This document shows positions 26,528 through 36,674 of a stretch of DNA of 64,000 bases, one piece after another (the stretch's first letter is position 1; each line of letters starts with the position of its first letter). The notes below the pieces were generated by a model. It was not told the origin of the DNA. It saw only the letters and a program-made list of their open reading frames with translations, and did not search any database. Origin of the DNA: Chryseolinea sp. H1M3-3 (GTDB taxonomy: Bacteria; Bacteroidota; Bacteroidia; Cytophagales; Cyclobacteriaceae); NCBI RefSeq assembly GCF_029360725.1, contig NZ_JARKMY010000001.1, positions 1,116,001 through 1,180,000 on the forward strand. The letters run 5' to 3'. Position numbers and translations under genes: made by a program.

Positions 26528-29122
26528 TTGAAAGGACTTTTTAAATACGTATACTTTCTTCTCGGGCTTTTCACAATAGGAGCATGTTCATCCGAAAGAA
26601 ATACCTGGACCAGTAAAGCCTACCATAATGCCACTGCGCATTACAACGGTTATTACTATGCAAAGGAAGAGGTTAGGAAAGTAGAGAATACACTCTGGGA
26701 AAGTTTAATAGACGACTATAATAGGATCCTGAGGTTATACCCCGAGCTCGATACAGCTTTAGCAAAAAGTTATGACAAGGAAATCCAGGAAGCTATAAAA
26801 ATGGCATCGATTGCCATTCAACGACATCCGAATAGCAAATGGGTAGACGATTGTTATATACTCGTAGCGAAGGCTCGACTCTATAGTATGGACTGGGGTA
26901 ACGCCGTTCAAACTTTAAAATGGGTGAACTCCAAAAGCAAGGATCCAGATGCCCGGCATAAAGCGATTATTCAACTCGTGCGTACTTTCACCGAACACCA
27001 GGAATTTAATAACGCGCAGGCCGCCATCGATTTTGTTGAGAAGGAAGAGTTGACAAAAACGAACAGAAAGAATCTGCTCATCGAAAAGGCTTACTTCTAT
27101 CAGGAACAGGAGGATTATGACCGCATGGTGAGAAACCTCACTGAAGTGGCGCCAATGCTGAAGAAAAAAGACAAGCCAGGGCGAATATATTTTATCATTG
27201 GTCAGGTTTATCAAAAGTTGGGTTTCGAAGCGGAGGCGTTCAATTTCTATAAGAAATGTATAGCGACGAATCCGGAATATGAAGTCGATTTTTATGCCCG
27301 ATTATACCTCGCGCAGGTGACTGAAATTTCGCGAAGCAAAAGCGTGAATGCAGCACGTAAGTCTTTTAGGAAACTGTTAAAAGACAATAAGAACAAGGAA
27401 TTCAAAGACAAGATTTTTTATGAAATGGGTGTTTTTGAACTTAAACAAAAGAATCTGGATGAAGCTATTGCTAATTTCAACAAATCCATTCGCGAAGGAA
27501 CAAACAGGAGAATTGATGGCGAAGCTTATTTAAGACTCGGTGAAATCTACTATGACACACTTCGAAAATACGAGCTTTCTCAGGCGTATTATGACAGCGC
27601 GATAACTTCATTGCCAACGGATTACGAGGGGTATGCTGAGATCAAAGCACGTCAGGAAATTCTGGATGAATTTGTAAAAAACCTGAATACCATTAAATGG
27701 CAGGATAGTCTGCTGGTGCTGGCTGGCTTGGATTCAATAACCATTCGGACAAAAATTGATTCTGCTTTTCAAGCCAAAAAGGCCCTGGCCGACGCAAAAG
27801 AGGGTAAGAAAAAGAGAAGACGTTCCAATAGAATTGATATTACATCCAACGCCAATAGTGTTTTCGATACCGGTGGTGACGACGGTAATGAAGAAACCAC
27901 TGACTGGTATTTTGGAAATCTTTCTGCTATGAGTCTTGGGCAATCCGAATTCAAACGCATATGGGGAAATATTCCGTTAGAAGATAATTGGCGCCGATCG
28001 TTGCGTTCAACGGCAAACCAACCGGCAAATCAGAATGCCGCGGATGCACCAGCAGAAGCTCAAGCGGTGGCAGCAGAAGAGGCAGCAGCACCGGTCGATC
28101 CTGTTGCTGCCGAGTATGAACGTATCGATAAACAGATTCCTCGGACGGAAGAACAAAAGAAAGCGGCCCTCAAGCAAATTGAAGATGCCTACTATAATCT
28201 TGGAGATATCTATTACTTCAAATTATTGGAAAAAGATAATGCCGTGATTACTTACAATAAACTCCTCGACCGATTTCCGGAAACTGAATACGAACCCGAA
28301 ATATTGTATAAGCTATACCTGTTCTTTAAAGAAACCGATGCGGCGAAGTCAGAAGTATACGCCTCACGCCTGAAAGCCGAACACCCTAACTCCACTTTCA
28401 CAAAAATTCTCCTCAACCCAGATTTTCTGAAAGAATCGAGCCAGGCGGTAGAACGGCAAAAGACCTTGTATAAAAAAGCTTATGAGGAATTTGAAGCTGA
28501 AGCGTACGACTCCAGCCTTCAGACAATTGAAGAAGCGTATGCCATCGGAGAGAATAGTTTTACACCATCCCTGGATCTTTTAAAAATTCTTATTGCTGGT
28601 GAAACGGAGGATATAAATAAATATCAATACCTGCTCACTGAGTTTATTAACGCGCATAACGATGATGAATTGGGAGCCTACGCGAAGAAGTTACTAGAGA
28701 CTTCTCAAAATTTTCAAAAGAATCAGGAACTCAACAAAGGCATCCAATACATTCGATCGTTGGAGGAACCACATTATTTTTTGATTGTCTATAAGACAGA
28801 AGAGAACATGAGTCTGGCGGCATCAACAGCATTGTCAAAATTCAATGAAGATAATTTCAAAGATCTTAAACTTAAGACAAGCAATTTGGTGTTAAATGAT
28901 ATGTACACGTTAACATTGGTTGCAGATTTGCCGGGTATAACTACCGCACTTGATTACATAAAGACATTCAACGAAAAGCTCAGTACCCTTACCGAATTCC
29001 GAAACCATAAATTCCATAATTTTGTAATTACTAAAGACAATTTCGATATATTTTATAGAACAAAAGGCCTGGATGAGTACCTCAAATTCTTCGAAAAGAA
29101 CTACCCTGCAGAAATTCAATAA
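26528..29122 (+). CDS. porW: TPR lipoprotein PorW/SprE (type IX secretion accessory)
   Basis: 864 residues. The N-terminus is a lipoprotein signal with lipobox before Cys20 (LFTIGAC). Multiple TPR-like helical repeats span about 60-400 and again 550-720, separated by a low-complexity Ala/Glu-rich stretch near 500-540. The opening after the Cys (YHNATAHYNGYYYAKEEV) is typical of PorW/SprE. The family bridges outer-membrane components of the type IX secretion system to the PorKLMN core. TTG start; the upstream ATG at 26468 runs into a stop. Its last 50 bases overlap the PBP gene. Confidence 0.9.
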   Translation: MKGLFKYVYFLLGLFTIGACSSERNTWTSKAYHNATAHYNGYYYAKEEVRKVENTLWESLIDDYNRILRLYPELDTALAKSYDKEIQEAIKMASIAIQRHPNSKWVDDCYILVAKARLYSMDWGNAVQTLKWVNSKSKDPDARHKAIIQLVRTFTEHQEFNNAQAAIDFVEKEELTKTNRKNLLIEKAYFYQEQEDYDRMVRNLTEVAPMLKKKDKPGRIYFIIGQVYQKLGFEAEAFNFYKKCIATNPEYEVDFYARLYLAQVTEISRSKSVNAARKSFRKLLKDNKNKEFKDKIFYEMGVFELKQKNLDEAIANFNKSIREGTNRRIDGEAYLRLGEIYYDTLRKYELSQAYYDSAITSLPTDYEGYAEIKARQEILDEFVKNLNTIKWQDSLLVLAGLDSITIRTKIDSAFQAKKALADAKEGKKKRRRSNRIDITSNANSVFDTGGDDGNEETTDWYFGNLSAMSLGQSEFKRIWGNIPLEDNWRRSLRSTANQPANQNAADAPAEAQAVAAEEAAAPVDPVAAEYERIDKQIPRTEEQKKAALKQIEDAYYNLGDIYYFKLLEKDNAVITYNKLLDRFPETEYEPEILYKLYLFFKETDAAKSEVYASRLKAEHPNSTFTKILLNPDFLKESSQAVERQKTLYKKAYEEFEAEAYDSSLQTIEEAYAIGENSFTPSLDLLKILIAGETEDINKYQYLLTEFINAHNDDELGAYAKKLLETSQNFQKNQELNKGIQYIRSLEEPHYFLIVYKTEENMSLAASTALSKFNEDNFKDLKLKTSNLVLNDMYTLTLVADLPGITTALDYIKTFNEKLSTLTEFRNHKFHNFVITKDNFDIFYRTKGLDEYLKFFEKNYPAEIQ

Positions 29123-31400
29123 AATCCTGTTGCTGAAAGGCTCGTGGTTTAAAACACTGGTAAAAGCAATTTGGATTCTTCTCTTGTGCCTTATAGTAGG
29201 CATTCCGTTATATGTCTATTCGGTACGCTTTGATGTTTTTGGGCTTTTTGGAGGAATGCCTAGTCTCAAAGCGATCGAGAATCCCGAAAATGATTTGTCC
29301 TCTGAGTTGGTCTCCGCCGATGGTGTTTCTCTCGGCCGTTATTTCCGATATAACCGAAGCCAGGTAACCTACGATCAGCTCTCGCCAGATCTTGTTAACA
29401 CCCTCTTGTATTCAGAAGATCACCGATTTTATGATCACTCAGGGTTAGATTTTCAGGCATACTTAAGAGTTCTCTACGGTGTTCTTACTTTCAACTCATC
29501 TTCTTCAGGTGGTGGCAGTACAATAACCCAACAGTTGGCTAAAAACCTTTACACCCAAAATCCGGAGTTGCAGGGAAGTTTAGCGAAGTTAGGAAAACTT
29601 CCCAGCCGCATCATTCAAAAGACCAAAGAATGGATCATTGCCATCCATCTTGAAAGGAATTTTACCAAGGAAGAGATCATTACCATGTATCTTAATACCA
29701 GCGATTTCAGCAGCAATGCGTATGGTATCAAGGTTGCCGCAGAAACCTATTTTAACAAACAACCCGATAGTTTAAATCTTCAGGAATCGGCTGTGCTTGT
29801 CGGCATGCTGCAGGCGCCTTCTTTTTACAATCCAAAGCGGAACCCCAATAACGCGCTTTCGAAAAGAAATGAAGTGCTGTATAAACTCTTTAAGCATGGC
29901 TATATTAAAACCCGTGCGGAGTATGAATCTCTTAAACTTCTACCTATTGAACTGCGGTATTCCATTCAAAACCATAACCAGGGTCTCGCTCCCTATTTCC
30001 GGACCATCATCAAAAATGATTTAATGGCCTGGTGTAAAGAGCACGGCTATGACCTGGAAGAGTCAGGATTAAAAATTTATACTACAATTGATAGCCGAAT
30101 GCAACGGTATGCCGAAGAAGCGGTGGACGAAAACATGAAAGCTCAGCAAAAAATCTTCGATGCTCACTGGAGAAACAAAAATCCATGGATCGATGATGAA
30201 GGGAATGAATTGAAGGGATACCTCGACTCCAGAATAAAACAAACCGATGCATACCGCTTGCTGATAAAAAAATACGGAAAGGATAGCGACTCCGTTAAGA
30301 TCATGCTGAACATCAAAAAACCGATGACGATTTTTACGTGGAAAGGTGAACGCGATACTTTATTCAGTTCCATGGATTCGTTAAATTATTATAAACGCTT
30401 CCTTCACGCAGGTTTTATGTCAATGGATTCACAAACCGGGGCAATCAAAGCATGGGTTGGTGGAGTCAACCATAAATATTTCAAATACGATCACGTTCGG
30501 CTCGGTACGCGGCAGCCGGGTTCAGCATTTAAACCTTTCGTATACGGCACTGCCATGGAAGCAGGGTATAACCCTTGTTTGAAGCTTCAAGATGTTTCTC
30601 CTACGTTCAATGTACCCGGAGGAACGTGGACACCGCCGAATGCCGAAGGTGACCGTGGAACCGGAGAGTGGCTGAATTTACGTCAGGCGCTTGCGCAATC
30701 TAAAAATTCCATAACAGCGCAAGTACTGCAACGTGTTGGAGCCGAGAATGTCGTTGATTTTGCAAAACGTGTAGGAATTAAAAGTCATCTGGATGCCGTG
30801 CCTTCACTTTGTCTCGGTGTGAGCGACGTATCACTTTATGAGATTGTGGGAGCTTATAGCACGTTTGTTAATTTGGGAATTCATACGCAGCCATTTTACA
30901 TTTCAAGGATTGAAGACAAAAACGGAAACGTAATTGAAAATTTTGTTCCAAAAACGCGTCAGGCAATCAATGAACAAACAGCATTCAAAATGGTGTACAT
31001 GCTGATGGGCGGCGTCGAGGAAGCCGGAGGAACATCCATTGCGCTTCCTTATGACCTAAAAAAGGATAACGAAATTGGGGGAAAAACAGGAACAACAAAC
31101 AATGCATCGGATGCGTGGTACATGGGTGTTACACGTGACCTCGTTTCGGGGGCTTGGGTAGGGGGAGACGAACGCAGCATCCATTATCGCGAGTGGTCTT
31201 TGGGACAAGGTGGCAAAATGGCGAGACCGATATGGGCCAGCTATATGCTCAAGGTGTACGGTGACGCAACGTTGGACTATAAAAAAGGACAATTCAGACG
31301 GCCTTCGACTGGTCTTGATATGACTATGGACTGCAGAGCATACGACACACCTCAAGATGCTCCAAATGACCAAACGGAAACCTGGGATCCAAATCTTTAA
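29073..31400 (+). CDS. Class A penicillin-binding protein (PBP1A-type)
   Basis: 775 residues. One membrane anchor (about 29-50), a GT51 glycosyltransferase domain with catalytic Glu115 (YSEDHRFYDH) and GGGSTITQQLAKNLY, then a transpeptidase domain with SxxK in GSAFKPF, SKNS, and KTGT in GGKTGTTNN. It polymerises and cross-links peptidoglycan. ATG start; the first 50 bases lie inside the end of porW in another frame, suggesting coupled translation. uvrC follows after 2 bases. Confidence 0.95.
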   Translation: MSTSNSSKRTTLQKFNKILLLKGSWFKTLVKAIWILLLCLIVGIPLYVYSVRFDVFGLFGGMPSLKAIENPENDLSSELVSADGVSLGRYFRYNRSQVTYDQLSPDLVNTLLYSEDHRFYDHSGLDFQAYLRVLYGVLTFNSSSSGGGSTITQQLAKNLYTQNPELQGSLAKLGKLPSRIIQKTKEWIIAIHLERNFTKEEIITMYLNTSDFSSNAYGIKVAAETYFNKQPDSLNLQESAVLVGMLQAPSFYNPKRNPNNALSKRNEVLYKLFKHGYIKTRAEYESLKLLPIELRYSIQNHNQGLAPYFRTIIKNDLMAWCKEHGYDLEESGLKIYTTIDSRMQRYAEEAVDENMKAQQKIFDAHWRNKNPWIDDEGNELKGYLDSRIKQTDAYRLLIKKYGKDSDSVKIMLNIKKPMTIFTWKGERDTLFSSMDSLNYYKRFLHAGFMSMDSQTGAIKAWVGGVNHKYFKYDHVRLGTRQPGSAFKPFVYGTAMEAGYNPCLKLQDVSPTFNVPGGTWTPPNAEGDRGTGEWLNLRQALAQSKNSITAQVLQRVGAENVVDFAKRVGIKSHLDAVPSLCLGVSDVSLYEIVGAYSTFVNLGIHTQPFYISRIEDKNGNVIENFVPKTRQAINEQTAFKMVYMLMGGVEEAGGTSIALPYDLKKDNEIGGKTGTTNNASDAWYMGVTRDLVSGAWVGGDERSIHYREWSLGQGGKMARPIWASYMLKVYGDATLDYKKGQFRRPSTGLDMTMDCRAYDTPQDAPNDQTETWDPNL

Positions 31401-31402
31401 TC

Positions 31403-33190
31403 ATGGCGGCGGATGTGGATGACCGGCTGAAAGATGTCGTTCAACGTTTACCCGATTCTCCAGGGGTTTATAAGTTCTATAATCAGGATGATGTTTTGAT
31501 CTATATTGGCAAAGCCAAAAGCATCAGAAAAAGGGTTAGCAGCTATTTCTCCAAAAGCTCTGGGATTAATCGCAAAACACTACGACTGGTTTCTGAAATT
31601 GCCAGGATAGATTATACCGTTTCCAATACAGAGTTTGATGCGCTTTTACTTGAAAACAATTTCATCAAGCAGAATCAGCCAAAGTATAACATACTTCTTA
31701 AAGACGACAAAACATTTCCTTACATCTGCATTCTGAAAGAACGATTTCCGAGAATCATTTACACCAGAAAATATTTGCCAGAACAAGGAGAATATTTTGG
31801 TCCGTATTCGAGTGTAGTAGCAATGAAAAATGTGCTTGAGCTCACGCGGAAACTATATTCCATCCGAACCTGCAGCTTATTGCTCAGCGAAACAAACATT
31901 GAACAAAAGAAATTTAAAGTTTGCCTTGAATATCATCTGGGCAATTGCAAAGGCCCTTGTGAAAACTTTTATGATGAAAAATCTTACCGGGAAGAAATCG
32001 AACAAGCGCGGCATATTCTTAAAGGTAATCTGACCATTGTATATCAGTATTTCAATACCCACATGAAAACAGCCTCTGCCAATCTGGAATTTGAACGTGC
32101 GCAGCGATATAAAGAAAAGCTTGATACGCTTGAACGATTTCAGGCAAAGTCACTTGTCGTAAATCGCGAACTTACCGATATCGACGTGTTTACCATTACA
32201 AGCACTGAAGAATATGCATATGTAAACTATCTTCAGATAAAAGAAGGATCCATTATCTATTCGAAAACAGTTGAGCTCAAAAAGAAACTTGACGAGCCCG
32301 ATGACGAATTGTTAAGCTTTTCCGTATGGGAACTCCGCGAACAGCGAAACAGTGATAATAAGCTGGTGTTTACCAACATCCCTATCGTTGTACCGCAAGA
32401 CAACATAGAAAATGTAATTCCGAAAATTGGCGATAAGAAAAAATTATTGGCCTTGTCGATCAAGAATGCATTGGAGTTAAAGAAAGAAAAGGAAATACTT
32501 CGCGAAGGAAAAAAGTCTAAACAAATCGAAGTATTGCTTACACTTCAAAAAGATCTGCAGCTTCAACATCTTCCTAGCGTTATAGAATGTTTTGATAATT
32601 CGAATTTCCAAGGCACTACACCCGTCGCTTCTATGGTGCGTTTTGTGAATGGCAAACCCGAGAAAAAAGGATATCGCCATTTCAATATAAAAACCGTAGA
32701 AGGCCCAAATGATTTTGCCTCCATGAAGGAAATTGTGTGGCGCAGGTACAAGAGAATTCTCGAAGAAGCTGCTAAACTTCCGGACTTAATTGTGGTGGAT
32801 GGGGGTAAAGGACAACTAAGCAGTGCATGTGAAGCGCTGAAGGAACTGAATGTTTATGGCCAGGTGCCGATTATCGGGATCGCAAAAAAGTTAGAGGAGA
32901 TTTATTATCCAGAAGATCCCTTCCCATTGCACATCAACAAGAAGTCTCAAGGGCTTCTTTTACTTCAATTCATACGGGATGAGGCGCATCGCTTTGCAAT
33001 TACCTTTCACAGGCAAAAAAGAAGCAAAGGCCAGTTGAAAACGGAGATAGAAGGATTGGAGGGAATAGGGGAAAAAACCGCAATGAAACTCCTTAAGCAT
33101 TTTAAATCCGTTAAGAAAATCAAGGAAGCGTCATTTGAAGAAATTGAAACGCTGATAGGAACGAAGAAAGCCGAAATCGTTAAGAAATAA
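31403..33190 (+). CDS. uvrC: Excinuclease ABC subunit C
   Basis: 595 residues. The GIY-YIG nuclease domain is at the N-terminus (SPGVYKFYN...LIYIGKAKSIRKR), a UVR motif is near 220-240 for UvrB contact, the RNase H-like 5'-nuclease domain contains LIVVDGGKGQL, and a helix-hairpin-helix closes the C-terminus (GLEGIGEKTAMKLLKHF). It makes both incisions in nucleotide excision repair. ATG start. Last gene of the porW-PBP-uvrC run, followed by a terminator. Confidence 0.97.
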   Translation: MAADVDDRLKDVVQRLPDSPGVYKFYNQDDVLIYIGKAKSIRKRVSSYFSKSSGINRKTLRLVSEIARIDYTVSNTEFDALLLENNFIKQNQPKYNILLKDDKTFPYICILKERFPRIIYTRKYLPEQGEYFGPYSSVVAMKNVLELTRKLYSIRTCSLLLSETNIEQKKFKVCLEYHLGNCKGPCENFYDEKSYREEIEQARHILKGNLTIVYQYFNTHMKTASANLEFERAQRYKEKLDTLERFQAKSLVVNRELTDIDVFTITSTEEYAYVNYLQIKEGSIIYSKTVELKKKLDEPDDELLSFSVWELREQRNSDNKLVFTNIPIVVPQDNIENVIPKIGDKKKLLALSIKNALELKKEKEILREGKKSKQIEVLLTLQKDLQLQHLPSVIECFDNSNFQGTTPVASMVRFVNGKPEKKGYRHFNIKTVEGPNDFASMKEIVWRRYKRILEEAAKLPDLIVVDGGKGQLSSACEALKELNVYGQVPIIGIAKKLEEIYYPEDPFPLHINKKSQGLLLLQFIRDEAHRFAITFHRQKRSKGQLKTEIEGLEGIGEKTAMKLLKHFKSVKKIKEASFEEIETLIGTKKAEIVKK

Positions 33191-33219
33191 AAAAGGGAGA
33201 TTGTAGTCCCCCTTTTTTT
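33189..33219. terminator. Bidirectional terminator between uvrC and gldN
   Basis: AAAAAAGGG-AGA, loop TTGTAG, TCCCCC-TTTTTTT. A- and T-tracts at the two ends let it stop transcription from both converging genes, uvrC (+) and gldN (-). Confidence 0.8.
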
Positions 33220-33236
33220 GTGTGTCAGAATATTTT

Positions 33237-34151
33237 TTAGAATTCCCACAGGTTGTGCTCTTTTTCCATGAGCATCATCTCTGTCCACTCACGAGCCCAA
33301 ACACCCTCACGATAAGGTCTGCCATTGCCACGGTATGTATCATCGATCGTTTCGTCATCAGGGTTCTGAACCTTGTATATCGTTCCCTGGAATAATCTTA
33401 ACAGAATTGCATCAGCAAAATTTTTGTTTTGCGCTGTGTTTAATCTGTTAAACCAAACTGCTTTTGGAATATTATTCCGGAACAGTTTTTCCAAATCTTT
33501 ATACTTGAACCATCCGAGCGAAAGATCAATCCCCGTAGTGGTTTTTGATCCCGGGACGATAATCTCTATCCCTTGAATATCATAATACAACCTTGAGCGT
33601 CTTCTGTCAAAGATCATGTCTTCCATTAAATGAAGTGTACTCATGTCAATGATAGAATACTCCAAGCCGCTACCTTGCGTTGTCGCGGCCCAATTGTCTG
33701 TTGCATCTTCACTTGGCGTAACTCCCTGGCTATCTTGAACAGCACGGTAGTTCCTTCCGTTGTGAGTCACTATATCATCTGTATAAAATGTCTGCGTGGG
33801 ACTCCAGGCAGGGAAAGTCTGTGCCTGCTCAGATACCAACCTGCTCAGAAAATCCTCTTTGGAGAGTTTCGTCGTGAGAGAGTCGTTCTGATATACATCC
33901 GTTAATTCCCCAGACTTAACTGCATCAACAATAAGCTTGCTGACCTCACCGTTCTTGGCAAAAAAACCTTTGTTTTGTTTTTCGCGCAGATCAATGTTTC
34001 TCCACACTCTTACTTTGTAATGCTGTTCATATACTGGTATTGGATTAAGGGAGTTCGGATTGTATTGTACTTCCAAATCCTGAACCTCTTGAGCCATTAC
34101 CCCACTCATCGCCGAGGAAAGTAATACTATGAATAGTGACTTCTTCATCAT
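33237..34151 (-). CDS. gldN: Type IX secretion/gliding protein GldN (PorN), with CBM-like insert
   Basis: 304 residues with a signal peptide (cleavage after about residue 20, GVMAQ). GldN/PorN-type features: KVRVWRNIDLREKQN, then STLHLMEDMIFDRRRSRLYYDIQGIEI. It forms periplasmic rings with GldK/PorK that transmit force from GldLM to the outer-membrane translocon. Residues 114-157 look like an added small carbohydrate-binding (CBM5/12-type) module. ATG-ATG start; either codon is possible. Last gene of the gldKLMN run, 2 bases after gldM. Confidence 0.93.
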   Translation of the reverse strand: MMKKSLFIVLLSSAMSGVMAQEVQDLEVQYNPNSLNPIPVYEQHYKVRVWRNIDLREKQNKGFFAKNGEVSKLIVDAVKSGELTDVYQNDSLTTKLSKEDFLSRLVSEQAQTFPAWSPTQTFYTDDIVTHNGRNYRAVQDSQGVTPSEDATDNWAATTQGSGLEYSIIDMSTLHLMEDMIFDRRRSRLYYDIQGIEIIVPGSKTTTGIDLSLGWFKYKDLEKLFRNNIPKAVWFNRLNTAQNKNFADAILLRLFQGTIYKVQNPDDETIDDTYRGNGRPYREGVWAREWTEMMLMEKEHNLWEF

Positions 34152-34153
34152 GT

Positions 34154-35752
34154 TTAGTTAATAGGGATCTGAATGATACCGCTTGAACCTTTAGGTACTA
34201 CTTTTTCTTCTTCGTCCTTATAAGTTCTGCGAGAAACATCTTTAATATCAATAATAACTCTGTCGCCTGGTCTGGCTTGACTAGTCCAAGCGCGTAAGTC
34301 AGGGTTTTCGTTAGTTGCATTCATACGTTGAACCCCTGCGGTTCCGCGACCCAAGATAACTTCCGCTCTCTTAATTCTATAGCGTGCATCTTTTGGTACT
34401 TCTTCTTTGAAGTTAGCCTCTGGTTCAGCCACAATGCGGAGGGCGCCGATTTGATTAGCACGTATACCTTGTCTCAGATCCACCGGATTATTACCCACAT
34501 AGGCTACATAGCGAGGATCTGGTACATTTTTCACATCGAAACCTTGATTTCCGATAGCGGTACCTGCGTTACTAACAGCAACAGAAATCTTTCTTTGCTT
34601 AGGGATGATGGTAACTCTTCCAGGTTTGTCACCTTTAATAATTTCAGCTGATCCACCGGCCGAAAATGCTGGGTTATAAGCTGTTCCCAATGCGGGCACT
34701 TCGATAAAAACCGTGTTACCACAATTCATATAAAGTGTCGGTGCATTACCGGTTGTAACCCGAATAGTTGGTTGCGCCACTTCATATTCAATGTTTTCTG
34801 TAAACGTTCTATCGTTCATCTTGATTTCAGCCTTGAATGATTTTTTCGCAAAACCATGAGAGTCGTATCCACCACCTTGCGCAGTAAATTCAACCTTACC
34901 CATTTTTACACCTGTCTTATCTTCAATAACAGGAAGTTTTGAGCCGTCCTTGTAAAACTCAGGTAGGATAGCTGTTGACGAACCTGTTAAAAACATTTCA
35001 GCTTCGTACTTGGCACCAGCCGCTACAACCGAAGATTTTGCTCTCACCATTGGAACAAATTGGTCGAAGCTAATTCTATCTGCTCCGGCTTCTTCGCGAA
35101 TTTTATCCAAGGCACGTGCCTCATACTCTAAGATCTCAGTTTGCGTCTGTGTAACTGACGCAAGCGCGGCAATTACAGGCGTGTTTTCAAACGTAAATGT
35201 CAAGTAATCTTTACGCACGTGATCATCATCACTTGCAAACAAAGGGATTTCCTTAGGCGGCTTAGCCAGCTTATCAAAGTCTTTAATACCTGAAAGATCG
35301 CTTAGCTGCTTAACGTAATCCGTTAAAAGTTTCTCATACTTTTTTCCTTCTTGCTCATTAGACTTAGGGTCAATCATCATCGCAGCTACTTTAGAACTGT
35401 GATCATTAATAACTCTTTCATCCACTTTATCAGTACCAGAAGTCTTGATCATTTTTTGTTTCAATGCATCTATACTCTCCAGGGTACTTTTAGTTAAGTC
35501 CCTTACCTTCTGTGCGCGTTCTTTAGCACTTACCACATTAGCACTTTGGCTTTTACCAGCTTCTTCTATAATGGCTGCCAAAGTTTGCTCACTCTTCTTC
35601 TTACCGTCTTCAATTAATGCGGAGAGCGTTTCATTGATGATCGCAAACTTCTCGAGTACCGCATTACTTACCTGAAGGGCGAGCAACGCAGTGAGCACGA
35701 GATACATCATGCCTATCATCTTCTGACGCGGGGTTTCTTTTCCACCTGCCAT
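34154..35752 (-). CDS. gldM: Type IX secretion motor protein GldM (PorM)
   Basis: 532 residues. A single N-terminal membrane helix (about 12-34) follows MAGGKETPRQKMIGMMYLVL, the diagnostic start. A long periplasmic part follows, corresponding to the four stacked domains known for GldM. With GldL it forms the proton-driven inner-membrane motor that drives secretion and gliding. ATG start. Located 38 bases after gldL and 2 bases before gldN. Confidence 0.96.
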   Translation of the reverse strand: MAGGKETPRQKMIGMMYLVLTALLALQVSNAVLEKFAIINETLSALIEDGKKKSEQTLAAIIEEAGKSQSANVVSAKERAQKVRDLTKSTLESIDALKQKMIKTSGTDKVDERVINDHSSKVAAMMIDPKSNEQEGKKYEKLLTDYVKQLSDLSGIKDFDKLAKPPKEIPLFASDDDHVRKDYLTFTFENTPVIAALASVTQTQTEILEYEARALDKIREEAGADRISFDQFVPMVRAKSSVVAAGAKYEAEMFLTGSSTAILPEFYKDGSKLPVIEDKTGVKMGKVEFTAQGGGYDSHGFAKKSFKAEIKMNDRTFTENIEYEVAQPTIRVTTGNAPTLYMNCGNTVFIEVPALGTAYNPAFSAGGSAEIIKGDKPGRVTIIPKQRKISVAVSNAGTAIGNQGFDVKNVPDPRYVAYVGNNPVDLRQGIRANQIGALRIVAEPEANFKEEVPKDARYRIKRAEVILGRGTAGVQRMNATNENPDLRAWTSQARPGDRVIIDIKDVSRRTYKDEEEKVVPKGSSGIIQIPIN

Positions 35753-35790
35753 GTTGATTTTTTTGTTTAAACGTTAGAAACCTTTATAAA

Positions 35791-36612
35791 TTATGCGTTT
35801 TGTCCGCCACCTTTCATGGCTGTCAGCATGCTGCCATACACCTTATTTAACGACGTCAGATTATCAGTCAGCTTACCAAGCTCGCTTGTAAACTTGGCAG
35901 TATTGTCGCCAACTTTTGATAATCCATTCATTGCACCTGTTAAGCTTTCATAGAACTTGTTCATATTCTTAACATGGCTATCTGCATCTTTCAATTCCAT
36001 TTCATAAACAGAATTTAAAGCAGCAAGATTCTTTGTTACTTTCTGAACTTGTGAATGATATTCACCTGCATCCTTAGAAGCTTCCGACATACTGGATACA
36101 GCCTTAATAGCTACATCGTACGACTTGTTCATTTCTAAAAGTTGGGTAGATGCTTTCTTTACGTTGCCTGCATATTCATTTGTGGCTACCGCTGCATCAG
36201 AAAGCGTATTCATTTTCTTTGCTGATTCCGCCAGGTTATTCAACCCCTTGCCTAGGCTATCCAAAAGCTCGGGACCTATCTTTGCTTTTTCTAACGATAC
36301 GTCTAACTGCTGCGTTAACGACACGCCAGGTTTGTTAGAAATTCTGGTTGGTACAGCAGGTGCTTCATAATCTTCGCCGAGTTCAGGATAAACCTTTGAC
36401 CAATCCGGTTCTTGATGAGGTGGTTCAAAAGCACTTAGAAAGAATATAACAGCTTCAGTTGTTAATCCAATAAATAGCATCTGGTCAGCACCTTCGTAGT
36501 GGAGAATCTTGAATAAAGCACCAATAATTACGACTGCCGCACCAATACCATAGACTTTTGGCATTATGGTTTTGTAGAGAAGTTCAACAAATCCGCCTTT
36601 TTTCTTGCTCAT
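35791..36612 (-). CDS. gldL: Type IX secretion motor protein GldL (PorL)
   Basis: 273 residues. Two membrane helices lie in the first 65 residues (about 18-36 and 44-62), with the conserved membrane Glu53 (GLTTEAVIFFLS) thought to couple proton flow to rotation. The cytoplasmic part is a long coiled-coil-like helical region (about 100-270). GldL surrounds the GldM dimer. ATG start. Confidence 0.95.
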   Translation of the reverse strand: MSKKKGGFVELLYKTIMPKVYGIGAAVVIIGALFKILHYEGADQMLFIGLTTEAVIFFLSAFEPPHQEPDWSKVYPELGEDYEAPAVPTRISNKPGVSLTQQLDVSLEKAKIGPELLDSLGKGLNNLAESAKKMNTLSDAAVATNEYAGNVKKASTQLLEMNKSYDVAIKAVSSMSEASKDAGEYHSQVQKVTKNLAALNSVYEMELKDADSHVKNMNKFYESLTGAMNGLSKVGDNTAKFTSELGKLTDNLTSLNKVYGSMLTAMKGGGQNA

Positions 36613-36674
36613 TGTAGTGATGGTTTAAATTGCCTTTTGATGTTTGAAAATAAAAAATATAGAAATTAAAAAAA

